A stretch of 64,000 nt of DNA from UBA1765 sp045615885 (GTDB lineage Bacteria > Fibrobacterota > Fibrobacteria > Fibrobacterales > Fibrobacteraceae), in NCBI GenBank assembly GCA_045615885.1, contig JAZLFR010000011.1, positions 1-64,000 on the forward strand. Direction: 5' to 3'. Under the pieces are notes generated by a model that was given only the letters and a program-made list of their open reading frames with translations, was not told the DNA's origin and did no database searches. Shown in pieces: positions 31,871 through 41,151 of the stretch (the first letter of the stretch is position 1; each line of letters opens with the position of its first letter). The translations under genes and the position numbers were made by a program.

Positions 31871-32769
31871 TTTACCAACTCCATACATTGTTCAAAAACT
31901 TGTTCAATAGAATTTTCCGTAAGTGAAATTTCTGTAGCTTCAATTTGATGTCTGAACCACGTTAGCTGTCGCTTTGCAAAGCGCCTTGTAGTCTGCCGCA
32001 CCATGGCAATACAATCGGCTTTTTCCAGTTCGCCGCGCTTCATCTGCAGAATTTCCGGGTAGCCAAGCGAATTCCAGGCAGGAGCAGAAAGGGGGACAAC
32101 TTTTGAAAGTTCTTCGACTTCGCTTTCCCAGCCATTTTCAAACATCTGCACTACACGAGCATCTATGCGGTCATACAGTTCGCCACGGTCGCGATTCAAA
32201 AAGGCCACCGGCAATTTGCCAAGGCCACCTTTGCGTTCCTTCTGCCATTCAGAAATCGGTCGTTTAGTTTGTTCGTAAACTTCAAGTACGCGAAGCACGC
32301 GCTGGCGATCCATCACTTTAAGCTTGCTTGTAGCCTCGTAATCCACGTCGAGTGCCATCTTGTAGCACGCTTCCATGCCCTGTTCATCTGCAACTTTTGC
32401 AAAATGCTCACGCACATTCAAATCGGTCGGAGGTATTTCGGGCAAGCCTTCCACAAGTGCGGTCAAATAGAGGCCAGTGCCGCCTACAAGCAGATAATTT
32501 TTTTGAGGATCTTCAGACAAAATCACCTTAACATCTTTTACAAATGTCCCCGCAGAATAAGATTCCGTAGGTGCCAAGAAATCCGTCAAATGGTGCCGTA
32601 CCCGTTCCCTATCCTTTAAACTGGGCTGTGCAGTCCCGATTCTAAAGCCTTCATATATCTGCCGGGAGTCCAAACAGATGATTTCAGCCTGCAGAGCTTT
32701 AGCAAGCTTCAAGGAAAGTTCTGTTTTGCCAACTGCAGTCGGCCCTGTTAATACAAGTCGAATAGGCAT
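31867..32769 (-). CDS. miaA: tRNA dimethylallyltransferase MiaA
   Basis: 300 residues. P-loop GPTAVGKTEL, substrate motif CLDSRQIYEGFRIGTAQP, and LLVGGTGLYLTAL. It transfers a dimethylallyl group to A37 of tRNAs that read UNN codons. Divergent from the deacetylase-like gene with only about 30 bases between starts, so the promoters of the two overlap. Confidence 0.93.
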   Translation of the reverse strand: MPIRLVLTGPTAVGKTELSLKLAKALQAEIICLDSRQIYEGFRIGTAQPSLKDRERVRHHLTDFLAPTESYSAGTFVKDVKVILSEDPQKNYLLVGGTGLYLTALVEGLPEIPPTDLNVREHFAKVADEQGMEACYKMALDVDYEATSKLKVMDRQRVLRVLEVYEQTKRPISEWQKERKGGLGKLPVAFLNRDRGELYDRIDARVVQMFENGWESEVEELSKVVPLSAPAWNSLGYPEILQMKRGELEKADCIAMVRQTTRRFAKRQLTWFRHQIEATEISLTENSIEQVFEQCMELVK

Positions 32770-32800
32770 ACGCCCACAATGTAACTATATTTATGGGGCA

Positions 32801-33976
32801 ATGCAAAAAAAACAGATTATTCTCGCCGTTATAGCGCTGCTTCTTATTCTGCTCGCCTTTCTAGGGTTCATTTTTAGAGCAGATTTATCACAACTTTTAC
32901 AAAAACAGGAAGTTGCACCGGTAGAAAGCCCTGTCGAGAAAATCAAGCAAGACACGATTCCATATAAGGAATACCTAAAGAAAGAGCTTGGCGTAGTCGA
33001 GGCAACCAAGCCGCGCCGCGCCAAAAGAGAAATCTGGAGACTTGGCAAAGGGCCATCCATCATCAACTACTTGCTCAAGGCTCAAAAGCACATCGAGCTG
33101 TACGAAGGCAAAATTCTTGAGATGGAACGCACATACCGCCCAACCACAACGGGAAAGACCAGCGTATTCCAATCAGCAACGATTGACTTTACCGATTTCA
33201 AAGGCGACACTTCAAGCATAGAACTGCAAATCGCAAAAGAAGTATTTGTAGAAGGTAGTTCCCAAATTGCAATCGCGTTCCAGGCTCCGAGCTTGACAAA
33301 CGAGCAGACAGACCACCTGATGCAAATCGACTATCCATTCTCCGTGCTCATCACGCCATGGGAAATCTACGCTGACTCGCTCGCCTACAAGCCCGAACAA
33401 TGGGCAAAACTCAGGGCAAAGCTTCGCGACAGACAAGCAAGCATCGCCGACCTTCGCACAAAATCGAACTGCGACTTTGTAATTTGGCCGTTCCTGGAAT
33501 CGACCAAGATAAACTCATCGAATACGCATCCGATTCGCATCCATCACTCGGCCAATGAAATTCAAATTTCAATCCGCGAGGCTTTCGAAATGTTCCCGGA
33601 GGCAAAAGGAATTGCCACCCGTTTGGGAGAACAGGCTGTTGAACACCGTGGATTCTTGACTGCCCTGCTCAATCCTTTGAAGGGCAAGAATCTTTTCTTT
33701 TTGGACCTCACAGGCACAAGCCCTTCTGAAACGAACAATGTTTGCGAATCCCTTTCCATTCGTTGCGAAATGTATTCACAGTACAATCCAGACAACAGTA
33801 CGGTCGATTATTACGTGACGAAAACTTTGAAGGAAGCAAGCAAATACGGATCTGCCGTATTGATTTTGCCGGCAAGCAGAGACACTTGGAAGAATATCGA
33901 GAACATTAAAGAGCTAGCAAGTCGACAGGGGACTGAAATCGTTTCCTTAACCGAATTGCTAGATTTGCACCAGTAG
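32801..33976 (+). CDS. Divergent polysaccharide deacetylase-like membrane-anchored protein
   Basis: 391 residues. An N-terminal anchor helix (QIILAVIALLLILLAFLGFI) and a charged linker precede a domain of about 200 residues following the YibQ/divergent polysaccharide deacetylase pattern: YPFSVLITPW, AFEMFPEAKGIATRLGEQAV, NLFFLDLTGTSPS and YGSAVLILPASRDTW. The metal ligands of active deacetylases (HD, HxxxH) are not evident, so it may be inactive or binding-only. Ten bases before pdxJ, in one operon. Confidence 0.6.
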   Translation: MQKKQIILAVIALLLILLAFLGFIFRADLSQLLQKQEVAPVESPVEKIKQDTIPYKEYLKKELGVVEATKPRRAKREIWRLGKGPSIINYLLKAQKHIELYEGKILEMERTYRPTTTGKTSVFQSATIDFTDFKGDTSSIELQIAKEVFVEGSSQIAIAFQAPSLTNEQTDHLMQIDYPFSVLITPWEIYADSLAYKPEQWAKLRAKLRDRQASIADLRTKSNCDFVIWPFLESTKINSSNTHPIRIHHSANEIQISIREAFEMFPEAKGIATRLGEQAVEHRGFLTALLNPLKGKNLFFLDLTGTSPSETNNVCESLSIRCEMYSQYNPDNSTVDYYVTKTLKEASKYGSAVLILPASRDTWKNIENIKELASRQGTEIVSLTELLDLHQ

Positions 33977-33985
33977 GAGGAAAAC

Positions 33986-34723
33986 ATGTCTATCAAATTG
34001 GGCGTAAATATTGACCACATCGCAACAATCCGTGAAGCTCGCAAAATTCGTGAACCGGATCCGATTGCAGCAGCAGTTCTTGCAGAGCTTGCAGGCTGCC
34101 ACGGCATTACGGCGCACCTTCGCGAAGACCGCCGCCACATTCAGGACCGCGACATTCGCCTGCTCCGCGGCATCGTGACAACGCGCCTCAACATGGAAAT
34201 GGCTGCAACTCCAGAAATGGTGCAGTTCGCCATGGACGTTCAGCCGGACATGTGCACCCTCGTTCCTGAAAACCGTGCCGAAGTTACAACGGAAGGCGGT
34301 TTGAACGTTGCAGCAAAGGTGGAAGAACTTTCCCGTGCAATCGCTTCGCTCAAGAACAACGACATCAAGGTCAGCGTGTTCATCGACCCGGAAACAGACC
34401 AGGTAAAGGCAGCAAAGAAAGTCGGTGCAGACTTCGTTGAATTCCACACCGGCAAATACAGCAACGCTTTTGACATGGGCGATTCCCAGGAAGTCGAAAA
34501 GGAACTCAGCGCAATCCAGGACATGACATTGCTTGCAAACAAATATGGTCTTCGAGTAAACGCAGGCCACGGCTTGAACTACCGCAATGTCGGCCCGATC
34601 GCTGCGATTCCGAACATGGAAGAATTGAACATCGGTCACAGCATTATCGGCCGTGCAGCGCTTGTGGGCCTCGACCGCGCCGTCAAGGAAATGCTCGAAG
34701 CAATCCGCCTTGCCGAGAAGTAG
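33986..34723 (+). CDS. pdxJ: Pyridoxine 5'-phosphate synthase
   Basis: 245 residues. KLGVNIDHIATIREAR at the start, GITAHLREDRRHIQDRD in the middle and NAGHGLNY near the end are the PdxJ signatures. It condenses 1-deoxyxylulose 5-phosphate with 3-amino-1-hydroxyacetone 1-phosphate to give vitamin B6 phosphate. AGGAGG precedes the start. It is followed by the long heptamer-repeat spacer. Confidence 0.95.
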   Translation: MSIKLGVNIDHIATIREARKIREPDPIAAAVLAELAGCHGITAHLREDRRHIQDRDIRLLRGIVTTRLNMEMAATPEMVQFAMDVQPDMCTLVPENRAEVTTEGGLNVAAKVEELSRAIASLKNNDIKVSVFIDPETDQVKAAKKVGADFVEFHTGKYSNAFDMGDSQEVEKELSAIQDMTLLANKYGLRVNAGHGLNYRNVGPIAAIPNMEELNIGHSIIGRAALVGLDRAVKEMLEAIRLAEK

Positions 34724-34736
34724 GGGTCTAGGGGTT

Positions 34737-35095
34737 AGACGAAAGACGAAAGACGAAAGACGAGAGACGAGAGACGAGAGACGAGAGAGGATTGTTATTT
34801 CCCAGTGTTTAGGGTATAGGGTTTAGGGTATAGGGTGTAGGGAATGTTGATTTCCAGGGTTTCTAGGATCTAGAATCTAGGATTTAGGATCTAGTGAATT
34901 GAATTAAGAATGCAGAATTAAGAATTAATTATTAGTCGTTAGTTGCTAGTTATTAGAATTGTAATTTCTGTTTCCTGACTCCTGTCTTCTGTTCTCTGTC
35001 CTCTAACCACAATTTCTTCCGTCTTATGTCTTCCTACTGACTCCTGATTCCTGTCACTGACTCCTGATTCCTGTCCTCTGTATTCTGTTTTCAAC
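34737..35095 (+). repeat. Heptamer-rich intergenic repeat, copy 1
   Basis: No gene in these roughly 360 bases. In order: GACGAAA/GACGAGA heptamers (34738-34788), TTTAGGG/TATAGGG heptamers (34807-34842), TCTAGGA-type heptamers (34860-34894), an AATTAAGAAT and TTAGTTGCTAGTTATTAG stretch, then CTGACTCCTGATTCCTGT-type units (34976-35090). A 50-base part (35016-35065) is identical to 60719-60768 in reverse orientation, and the order of blocks is also shared. Confidence 0.9.
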
Positions 35096-35097
35096 CC

Positions 35098-35916
35098 CTA
35101 CACAAACACCAACTTGGGCGCGCTTTCTAGCAGCCCAATTTTTTTTGCAAGTTCAAAAAATTTCGAAAGCGATTCCTTGCGTTCGTCAGTGAACGAATAG
35201 TCCAGCACATTGTAATACGCCTTGAGGTCTTCGACGCTGAACGCATTGGGGTAATGTTCCTGCCAATTTCCAAGGGCGGTGCGCGGATCTTTGCGGAACT
35301 CGGCAACAGAAACTTCAAGCTCATTCAAAAAGCAATCCAGCTGCTTGCGCAAATTCCCCTGCAATGCAGAACGATGAATGCTCCACGCTCCAAATACAAA
35401 CGGCTTGTGTTGCCAAAGCTGCCAAAGCGTTCCAAGATCGTATGAATACGGGAAAGCATTCCTCTTGCCTTCAAGCAAGGCTTCGTCGCCAATGAGCAAT
35501 TTTGCAGAATCCAAGTTACTGAACGGAACGTCAACAACATATTCCGGAATTTCGCCGATGTACTCTTTAAAAAGAATCTTCAAAAGGGCGACCGAGGTTG
35601 CGCTCTGCGCGGTCAAGTGAATGCGCTTGCCGCCAAGCTGTTCAATCGGCAACATCGAGAACAATTTTACCGACTGCACTTCCAAATTGCAGGATGTGCA
35701 AAGATTCGGCGCAAGCACGAGCTTATCCGGGTGCAACGCGTAATTGAACGACGACCCCGGTGCCAGGTGGATTTGCCCGTCGGCAAGGAGCTTGTTCAAG
35801 CGGCTGGGCACTCCATCGACAAAAGAGAGTCCATCGTTTTGAAAATTCTTTGTAAAAAAACGATGAAAAAAGGGTGCACAGACCAAAAACGGGATTCTAC
35901 CAACTTGCAATTGCAT
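35098..35916 (-). CDS. mqnA: Chorismate dehydratase-type menaquinone protein MqnA
   Basis: 272 residues. FVDGVPSRLNKLLADGQIHL then APGSSFNYA is the conserved MqnA/MqnD binding-protein-like start. IGDEALL and the later YDLGTLWQLWQHKPFVFG match MqnA. It makes 3-enolpyruvylbenzoate from chorismate in the futalosine route to menaquinone. The family is periplasmic-binding-protein-like but cytoplasmic; no signal peptide is seen here. Alone on its strand; other mqn genes are not in the window. Confidence 0.85.
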   Translation of the reverse strand: MQLQVGRIPFLVCAPFFHRFFTKNFQNDGLSFVDGVPSRLNKLLADGQIHLAPGSSFNYALHPDKLVLAPNLCTSCNLEVQSVKLFSMLPIEQLGGKRIHLTAQSATSVALLKILFKEYIGEIPEYVVDVPFSNLDSAKLLIGDEALLEGKRNAFPYSYDLGTLWQLWQHKPFVFGAWSIHRSALQGNLRKQLDCFLNELEVSVAEFRKDPRTALGNWQEHYPNAFSVEDLKAYYNVLDYSFTDERKESLSKFFELAKKIGLLESAPKLVFV

Positions 35917-36008
35917 ATAAAAAAGTTAGTTTTTTACTTACGACACTTTAACGGTCTTTTGCAAATCGAAAGGCCCTAACGTAACAAACTTTATGCTTAG
36001 TTAGAAAA

Positions 36009-36317
36009 ATGCCAAAATTTTACGTCAAGAAAACATCTCTTGGTGAAAACCAGACAAGTCTCATTTTCAAGGGAAAAATCATTGATGGTCCTATCAACCG
36101 CGGCATGATCATTGAAATCCCGATTACGGGTGCATCTGCAGTTGTTCCGGTCAAGATTTTCGACATCGTCCATTTTGAAAACCAGAAAGATGAATTCAAG
36201 AAGGTCGGTCTTGTAGCAGATTTCTATGACGCACCGGATGACCTGGACGTTATACTCGACTTGAACATTGCCGAAGAAGAAGTCAATGTTCGCGAAGAAG
36301 AAAAAGAAGAATATTAA
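36009..36317 (+). CDS. Conserved small beta-rich protein (uncharacterized)
   Basis: 102 residues. The N-terminal 75 residues are mostly beta strands (FYVKKTSLGENQTSLIFKGK, RGMIIEIPITG, VVPVKIFDIVHF), in the style of the second domain of translation GTPases. The end is strongly acidic (EEEVNVREEEKEEY). No family was recognised. 26 bases before the GH5 gene, so possibly co-transcribed with it. Confidence 0.6.
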   Translation: MPKFYVKKTSLGENQTSLIFKGKIIDGPINRGMIIEIPITGASAVVPVKIFDIVHFENQKDEFKKVGLVADFYDAPDDLDVILDLNIAEEEVNVREEEKEEY

Positions 36318-36343
36318 TTGAACGCCCCCAAAGGAGCAAAAAA

Positions 36344-37417
36344 ATGATCAACGAACGTTTGCGCGGTGTAAACCTCGGCGGCTGGTTTAGCCAAGTTGAC
36401 TGCATCGAAGAAAAAGACCCGGTCGGATTCCCTGGTTTCTACAAGCATGCAGAAACATTCCTGGGCGATAGCGACTTCAACCGTTTGAAGGATGTCGGTT
36501 TCAACCACGTTCGCTTGCCGGTGGACTACTTCAACTTCTTCAAGGGCGATGACCTCGTTCCAGACGAGCAGGCATTCAAGCTTCTCGATAGCGCACTTGA
36601 ACGCATTTCAAACACAGGTCTCGAAATCATTCTTGATTTGCACAAATGCCCGGGCCACGACTTCCACTTGGGCTGCACCCAGGAACAGCCGTTCTTCTCT
36701 GACCCGAACTGCCGCAAGGGCGCAAACAAGGTTTGGGCATACATGGCAGAACGCTACTGCAACAACCCGAAGATCATGATGGAACTTTTGAACGAACCTG
36801 CGGGCCGCGACTCCAAGGTTTGGGATACCATCAAGGACGAACTTTACAAGAACCTTCGTGCACACGCACCAAAGAGCACCATCGTGATAGGCTCCAACAA
36901 GTGGAACAACGCAGAAGAATTCAAGTACCTCACGCCGGTCGACGACGACAATGTGATCTACAGTTTCCACACCTATACTCCTGTAGTTTTCACCCACCAG
37001 TTTGCCGCATGGATCAACGATCCGTTCATGAGAATCCGCCGCGACTGGCCGGGCACCTACGCCGCTCCAGAAACAGAAAACCAGACTCGTCTCGACATGG
37101 ACTTTGGTTACTGGGACAAGGCTCGCCTCCAGAAGAGCATTCAGCAGGCCCTCGACTTCCGTGCCAAGTACAAGGTGCCGGTTGCCTGCAACGAGTTCGG
37201 CGTTTACGTACAAGTTAATCGCGAATCCCAGATGAACTGGATGCGCGATTTCATGGATATCCTTCGCGAAGCCGATGTTGGCTATAGCTACTGGAACTAC
37301 AAGAACCTCGATTTCGGTCTTGTTTCCAAGGGCGAAAGCTTGCACCAGGATCTTCCTCAGTACAACAACGCAGAACGCCTTGACAACGACTTGATGGAAT
37401 TGCTCGCCAAGGGCTAA
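36344..37417 (+). CDS. Intracellular GH5-family glycoside hydrolase
   Basis: 357 residues. RGVNLGGWFSQ at the very start, then FNHVRLPVDYFNF, LDLHKCPGHDF, the acid/base MELLNEPAG (Glu near 150) and the nucleophile ACNEFGVY (Glu near 283) make a complete GH5 TIM barrel. No signal peptide precedes it, so it works in the cytoplasm, probably on oligosaccharides taken up by the cell; a beta-glucan or cellodextrin substrate is likely but not shown by sequence. AAAGGAG precedes the ATG. A strong terminator follows. Confidence 0.9.
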   Translation: MINERLRGVNLGGWFSQVDCIEEKDPVGFPGFYKHAETFLGDSDFNRLKDVGFNHVRLPVDYFNFFKGDDLVPDEQAFKLLDSALERISNTGLEIILDLHKCPGHDFHLGCTQEQPFFSDPNCRKGANKVWAYMAERYCNNPKIMMELLNEPAGRDSKVWDTIKDELYKNLRAHAPKSTIVIGSNKWNNAEEFKYLTPVDDDNVIYSFHTYTPVVFTHQFAAWINDPFMRIRRDWPGTYAAPETENQTRLDMDFGYWDKARLQKSIQQALDFRAKYKVPVACNEFGVYVQVNRESQMNWMRDFMDILREADVGYSYWNYKNLDFGLVSKGESLHQDLPQYNNAERLDNDLMELLAKG

Positions 37418-37447
37418 ATTCAATTTCAAGTTAAGCTAGCTTTCAAG

Positions 37448-37480
37448 ATCCCGGCCTGCGGCCGGGATTTTCTTGTTTTT
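37448..37480 (+). terminator. Terminator after the GH5 gene
   Basis: ATCCCGGCC (37448-37456), loop TGC, GGCCGGGAT (37460-37468), then TTTTCTTGTTTTTT. Confidence 0.9.
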
Positions 37481-37612
37481 TGAATCTTATAAACCAGAAT
37501 GAAATCTTCATAAATTTCTAAATTTGAAAAGAACTTAAACCTTAAGAAACCAGACAGAAAATCTTGTTGCCAGAGCTCTATTCTCTGTATTCTGTTTTCT
37601 GCCCTCTGACGT

Positions 37613-38914
37613 ATGAAAGATAGACCGGCCTTTTTGCAATTACCTGCCTTTTCAAAATTTGAAGGAAACCTTCGTGTTCCCGGTTCCAAGAGCATTTCGA
37701 ACAGGGCGCTTTTGCTCGCTGCACTTGCCGATGGCGAAACGCGAATACACCATCTGCTTGCAAGCGACGACACCCGCTACATGGGCAAGGCTTTGCAGGG
37801 GCTCGGCATCAAAATCGACTTTAGCGAAAACGATTCCGAAGCGGTTGTGCAGGGCATCGGCAAGACTTTTGCAGAAGCTGCGTTCCCAGTAAAGAACGGT
37901 GAATTCTTTTTGGGCAATGCCGGCACGGCAATGCGTTCGCTCACCGCAGCACTTTGCCTTGGCGAAGGCGAATATACGCTCACCGGCGAGCCGAGAATGT
38001 ACGAGCGTCCAATCAACGACTTGATCGTTGCACTCCGCTCTTTGGGTGCAGACATTGAATGCATGAAGACCGAAGGCTACCCGCCGCTAAAAATCAAGGC
38101 GAAGGGGTTGCACGGCAATGAAGTTTCCGTGCGCGGCAACATATCTAGCCAATACCTGACTGCGCTTCTCCTTTGTGCTCCATACGCAAAGAACGGCCTT
38201 ACCATTCGCGTAGAAGGCGAACTCATTTCAAAGCCATACATCGCACTCACCATCGCCATGATGCACTCATTCGGCGTTGATGTTGCAAACGAAAACTTTG
38301 AAGTGTTCCGCGTGCCAAATGCTGTTTACAAGGCCCCGGGCGATTACGAAGTCGAAGGCGACGCTTCTAGCGCAAGCTACCCTCTTGCGGCGGCAGCGAT
38401 TTCTGGCTGCGAAGTTACCGTAGAAGGCGTTTTCAAGGAAAGTATCCAGGGCGACATTCGCTTTACCGAAGTGCTCAGCGCAATGGGCGCTGAAATTTCT
38501 TTTGGCAAGCTTTCCACGACTTGCAAGGGTGCCCCGCTCAAGGCTGTGGACCTCGACTTGAACCACATTCCCGATGCCGCAATGACAGTTGCCGTGCTTG
38601 CGCTCTTTGCAAAGGGCACTACGCGAATTCGTGGCATAGCTAGCTGGAAGGTCAAGGAAACAGACCGCCTGGCAGCACTCACGAACGAGCTCCGCAAAAC
38701 CGGCGCCACGGTGGAAAGCGACGACGACAGCATCACGATAACACCGCCTGCAAAATTGCAACCGGCAGAAATTGAGACTTACAACGACCACCGCATGGCA
38801 ATGTGCTTTAGTCTCGTTTCACTCGGCGGAATCCCGATGAAGATTCTGGACCCGGCCTGCGTCAACAAGACCTACCCCACTTACTTTGACGACTTCCTTG
38901 CGCACGCGAAATAA
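37613..38914 (+). CDS. aroA: 3-phosphoshikimate 1-carboxyvinyltransferase (EPSP synthase)
   Basis: 433 residues. VPGSKSISNRALLLAALADG (phosphate-binding start), FFLGNAGTAMRSLTA and VKETDRLAALTNELRK are the classical AroA signatures, with YNDHRMAMCFSL near the end. It is the sixth step of the shikimate pathway, feeding chorismate to aromatic amino acids and to mqnA. The 40 bases before it carry the CTCTGTATTCTGTTTTCTG type of intergenic repeat. Three bases before the next gene. Confidence 0.95.
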   Translation: MKDRPAFLQLPAFSKFEGNLRVPGSKSISNRALLLAALADGETRIHHLLASDDTRYMGKALQGLGIKIDFSENDSEAVVQGIGKTFAEAAFPVKNGEFFLGNAGTAMRSLTAALCLGEGEYTLTGEPRMYERPINDLIVALRSLGADIECMKTEGYPPLKIKAKGLHGNEVSVRGNISSQYLTALLLCAPYAKNGLTIRVEGELISKPYIALTIAMMHSFGVDVANENFEVFRVPNAVYKAPGDYEVEGDASSASYPLAAAAISGCEVTVEGVFKESIQGDIRFTEVLSAMGAEISFGKLSTTCKGAPLKAVDLDLNHIPDAAMTVAVLALFAKGTTRIRGIASWKVKETDRLAALTNELRKTGATVESDDDSITITPPAKLQPAEIETYNDHRMAMCFSLVSLGGIPMKILDPACVNKTYPTYFDDFLAHAK

Positions 38915-38917
38915 GAC

Positions 38918-41122
38918 ATGAGATTTTTTGTAGTTCTACTGCTCTGCATAGCAACGGCTTTCGCAGCCCCGGCCAAAAAGCCAGCCAAAGATACCATTGC
39001 CGTAAATCGAGATTCCATATTGAAGGCAATCCCGATGGAAGGCGACATGTTCCCGTTGCTTGAATACATGACGCTAGTCGATTCCATGGTGCCAAATGTA
39101 AAGTTCGGGCTTTCTATACGCTCCGTGCACACCGGCAAGGAACTCGGCAACATACGCGGCACAGAACAGTTTACACCGGCAAGCACATTGAAGACGCTCA
39201 CGACGGCCGCAGCGCTTTTCCAGATGCCGTTGAATTACGAGCCGCAAACGCACTTGTTTTTGGAAGGCAGCGTAAAGGGCAAGACATTCACTGGCATTTT
39301 GCGAGTGCGCGGCGAAGGCGACCCGAACCTTTCTGGCCGCTACTACCCAGATGCAATGTACATGATGAACGCCATGGCAGATTCGCTGCGCAACTTGGGC
39401 ATCGATACATTGAACGGCGTAGTTGAACTTGACACTTCGTTCTACTCAGGCCCGCGCCGCCCGGAACACTGGCCAAAGCACTTTTACAATTCCTGGTACG
39501 GAGCCGAGGTTACGCCGCTCCAGTTCAACGACAACTGCACTTTGATACGCATGAAGCCAGGCAAGGAAATCGGCGACACGGCGGAAGTCATCATTTTGCC
39601 GGATGTCGGTTATGTGCAAGTGAAAAATGAATTGACGACGGTCAAGGGCAAGGCTAAAAGATGGACATGGGCTCTTGAAGATAACGAAGCCATCATTACG
39701 ATTGGCGGCACAATCGGACAGAACCTGGATTCAGCACAGCTCGTGCTCCCGGTGCGAAATCCGGCTCTCTATTTTAGGGGAGCACTCCTAACAGCAATGC
39801 AAGACCGCGGCATTACCTACAAAGAAAACAGGAAGGCTCCGCGCGGCATCGAAATCAAAAAGTTCAGTTTCTCGGCAGCACCGTTCCTTAGCATGCTCGA
39901 CGAAATCAACCAGCGCAGCCAAAACCTGCATGCAGAAACGCTCTTCCGCAACATGGGGCAGCGCATTGCTGGCAAGGGCAGCGTTGAAGGCGGCAAGGAA
40001 GCCGAAAAGAAATTCCTGGAATCCATCGGTCTTTCGTTCGATGATTTTGAAGTCTTTGACGGCTCCGGCCTTTCGCCAAGAAACAAAGTCAAGCCGAGTG
40101 TCGAAACGCAAATGCTTCGTTCCGTAATCCAGTCTGCCCGCGGAGACTTTTACGTGCGCAGTTTGGCCTCCCCGGAAGTCGGCACCGGATCCAAGCGCAT
40201 GGGTGTGCTCGAAGCCCCGTGGCGCACACGCTTCAAGACCGGTTTCATCGGCTATGTGCACGCTCTTGCCGGCTACATTTTCGACGCCACCGGCGATACT
40301 CTTGCCGTAGCAATGTATGTCAACGAAACCGGCAAAACTTCCGACCAAACTTGCAAGGACGCTCTCGATTCCATTTGGGTGCGCCTGTTCAACGCAGCAA
40401 ACGCAGAATACCAGGAAATCATCAAGGCAAAGGAGCTTTGGCTTTCTGCACTCCACATCACAAATTTCGAAGAACGCATTCGCTACTTCTCTGACAAGCT
40501 GAAAGGAACCCCATACTTGCTCGGCCCGACCGGCGAAGGCTACCACGGCGAATTCGACAAAAAGCCGATGCTCCGCCTAGATTCGGTAGATTGCGTTACA
40601 TACATCGAAAACGTAATCGCACTTGCAAACGCACCCAGCGAAGATTCATTATTCAATGTGCTCACGCGCATTCGCTATTTGGACAACGAACCAACATACG
40701 CAAAGCGCAAGCATTATTTTGTGGCCGACTGGATCATGGCAGATTCCATTGCAAAAATTCTCCCGGTGGAAGGCGACACAATCATCAAGCGCACGCTCCC
40801 GAAAAAGAAATTCTTCAAGGATAAAAAAATCAAGGCCGAAGACCAGACTATGGAACTACGCTACTTGCCAAAGGATAAGGCAATCAAATGGGCAGAAACC
40901 GTTTGGCAAGGCGAACCGGAAGTCCGTGGCGTAGGCTATGTATTCAACGGCGATGCAGTCGATGTTTTCCATGTCGGCTTCATCTTGCTGAACCCGGGCG
41001 AAACTCCGACATTCCGCCATGCCTCGCAAATCAAGGGCAAAGTGATTGACCAGCCGCTTTCGGAATACATCAGGAATTCAAAAAAGAAAATCCCGGGCAT
41101 TGTGCAATATAAGTTTAACTAA
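38918..41122 (+). CDS. PBP4-type D-Ala-D-Ala carboxypeptidase fused to a DUF1460 domain
   Basis: 734 residues. A signal peptide (MRFFVVLLLCIATAFA) is followed by a peptidase S13 domain: SxxK at PASTLKTL (Ser89, Lys92), SxN at RSQNLHAETL and KTG at FKTGFIG. From about residue 505 a DUF1460 domain starts (FSDKLKGTPYLLGP, LDSVDCVTYIENVIALA, RKHYFVADWI). DUF1460 proteins have an NlpC-like cysteine fold and are described as muramoyl-L-alanine amidase-like. The fusion would join two peptidoglycan hydrolases in one periplasmic protein. Three bases after aroA. Confidence 0.88.
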   Translation: MRFFVVLLLCIATAFAAPAKKPAKDTIAVNRDSILKAIPMEGDMFPLLEYMTLVDSMVPNVKFGLSIRSVHTGKELGNIRGTEQFTPASTLKTLTTAAALFQMPLNYEPQTHLFLEGSVKGKTFTGILRVRGEGDPNLSGRYYPDAMYMMNAMADSLRNLGIDTLNGVVELDTSFYSGPRRPEHWPKHFYNSWYGAEVTPLQFNDNCTLIRMKPGKEIGDTAEVIILPDVGYVQVKNELTTVKGKAKRWTWALEDNEAIITIGGTIGQNLDSAQLVLPVRNPALYFRGALLTAMQDRGITYKENRKAPRGIEIKKFSFSAAPFLSMLDEINQRSQNLHAETLFRNMGQRIAGKGSVEGGKEAEKKFLESIGLSFDDFEVFDGSGLSPRNKVKPSVETQMLRSVIQSARGDFYVRSLASPEVGTGSKRMGVLEAPWRTRFKTGFIGYVHALAGYIFDATGDTLAVAMYVNETGKTSDQTCKDALDSIWVRLFNAANAEYQEIIKAKELWLSALHITNFEERIRYFSDKLKGTPYLLGPTGEGYHGEFDKKPMLRLDSVDCVTYIENVIALANAPSEDSLFNVLTRIRYLDNEPTYAKRKHYFVADWIMADSIAKILPVEGDTIIKRTLPKKKFFKDKKIKAEDQTMELRYLPKDKAIKWAETVWQGEPEVRGVGYVFNGDAVDVFHVGFILLNPGETPTFRHASQIKGKVIDQPLSEYIRNSKKKIPGIVQYKFN

Positions 41123-41151
41123 CTTTTTTCTGAACAAACAAACGAGACCTT

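Noticed and set aside
34737..34800. Regular short repeats that might be a CRISPR array
   Set aside because: The units are seven bases, in tandem with no unique spacers, and no cas gene is near.
34807..34842. TTTAGGG-like units resembling telomere repeats
   Set aside because: Only a few degenerate copies inside a longer block of other heptamers, in the middle of a bacterial gene map.
36608..37429. 273-codon minus-strand frame opposite the GH5 gene
   Set aside because: The GH5 gene on the plus strand has both catalytic Glu motifs, an SD and a terminator; the opposite frame is a shadow.
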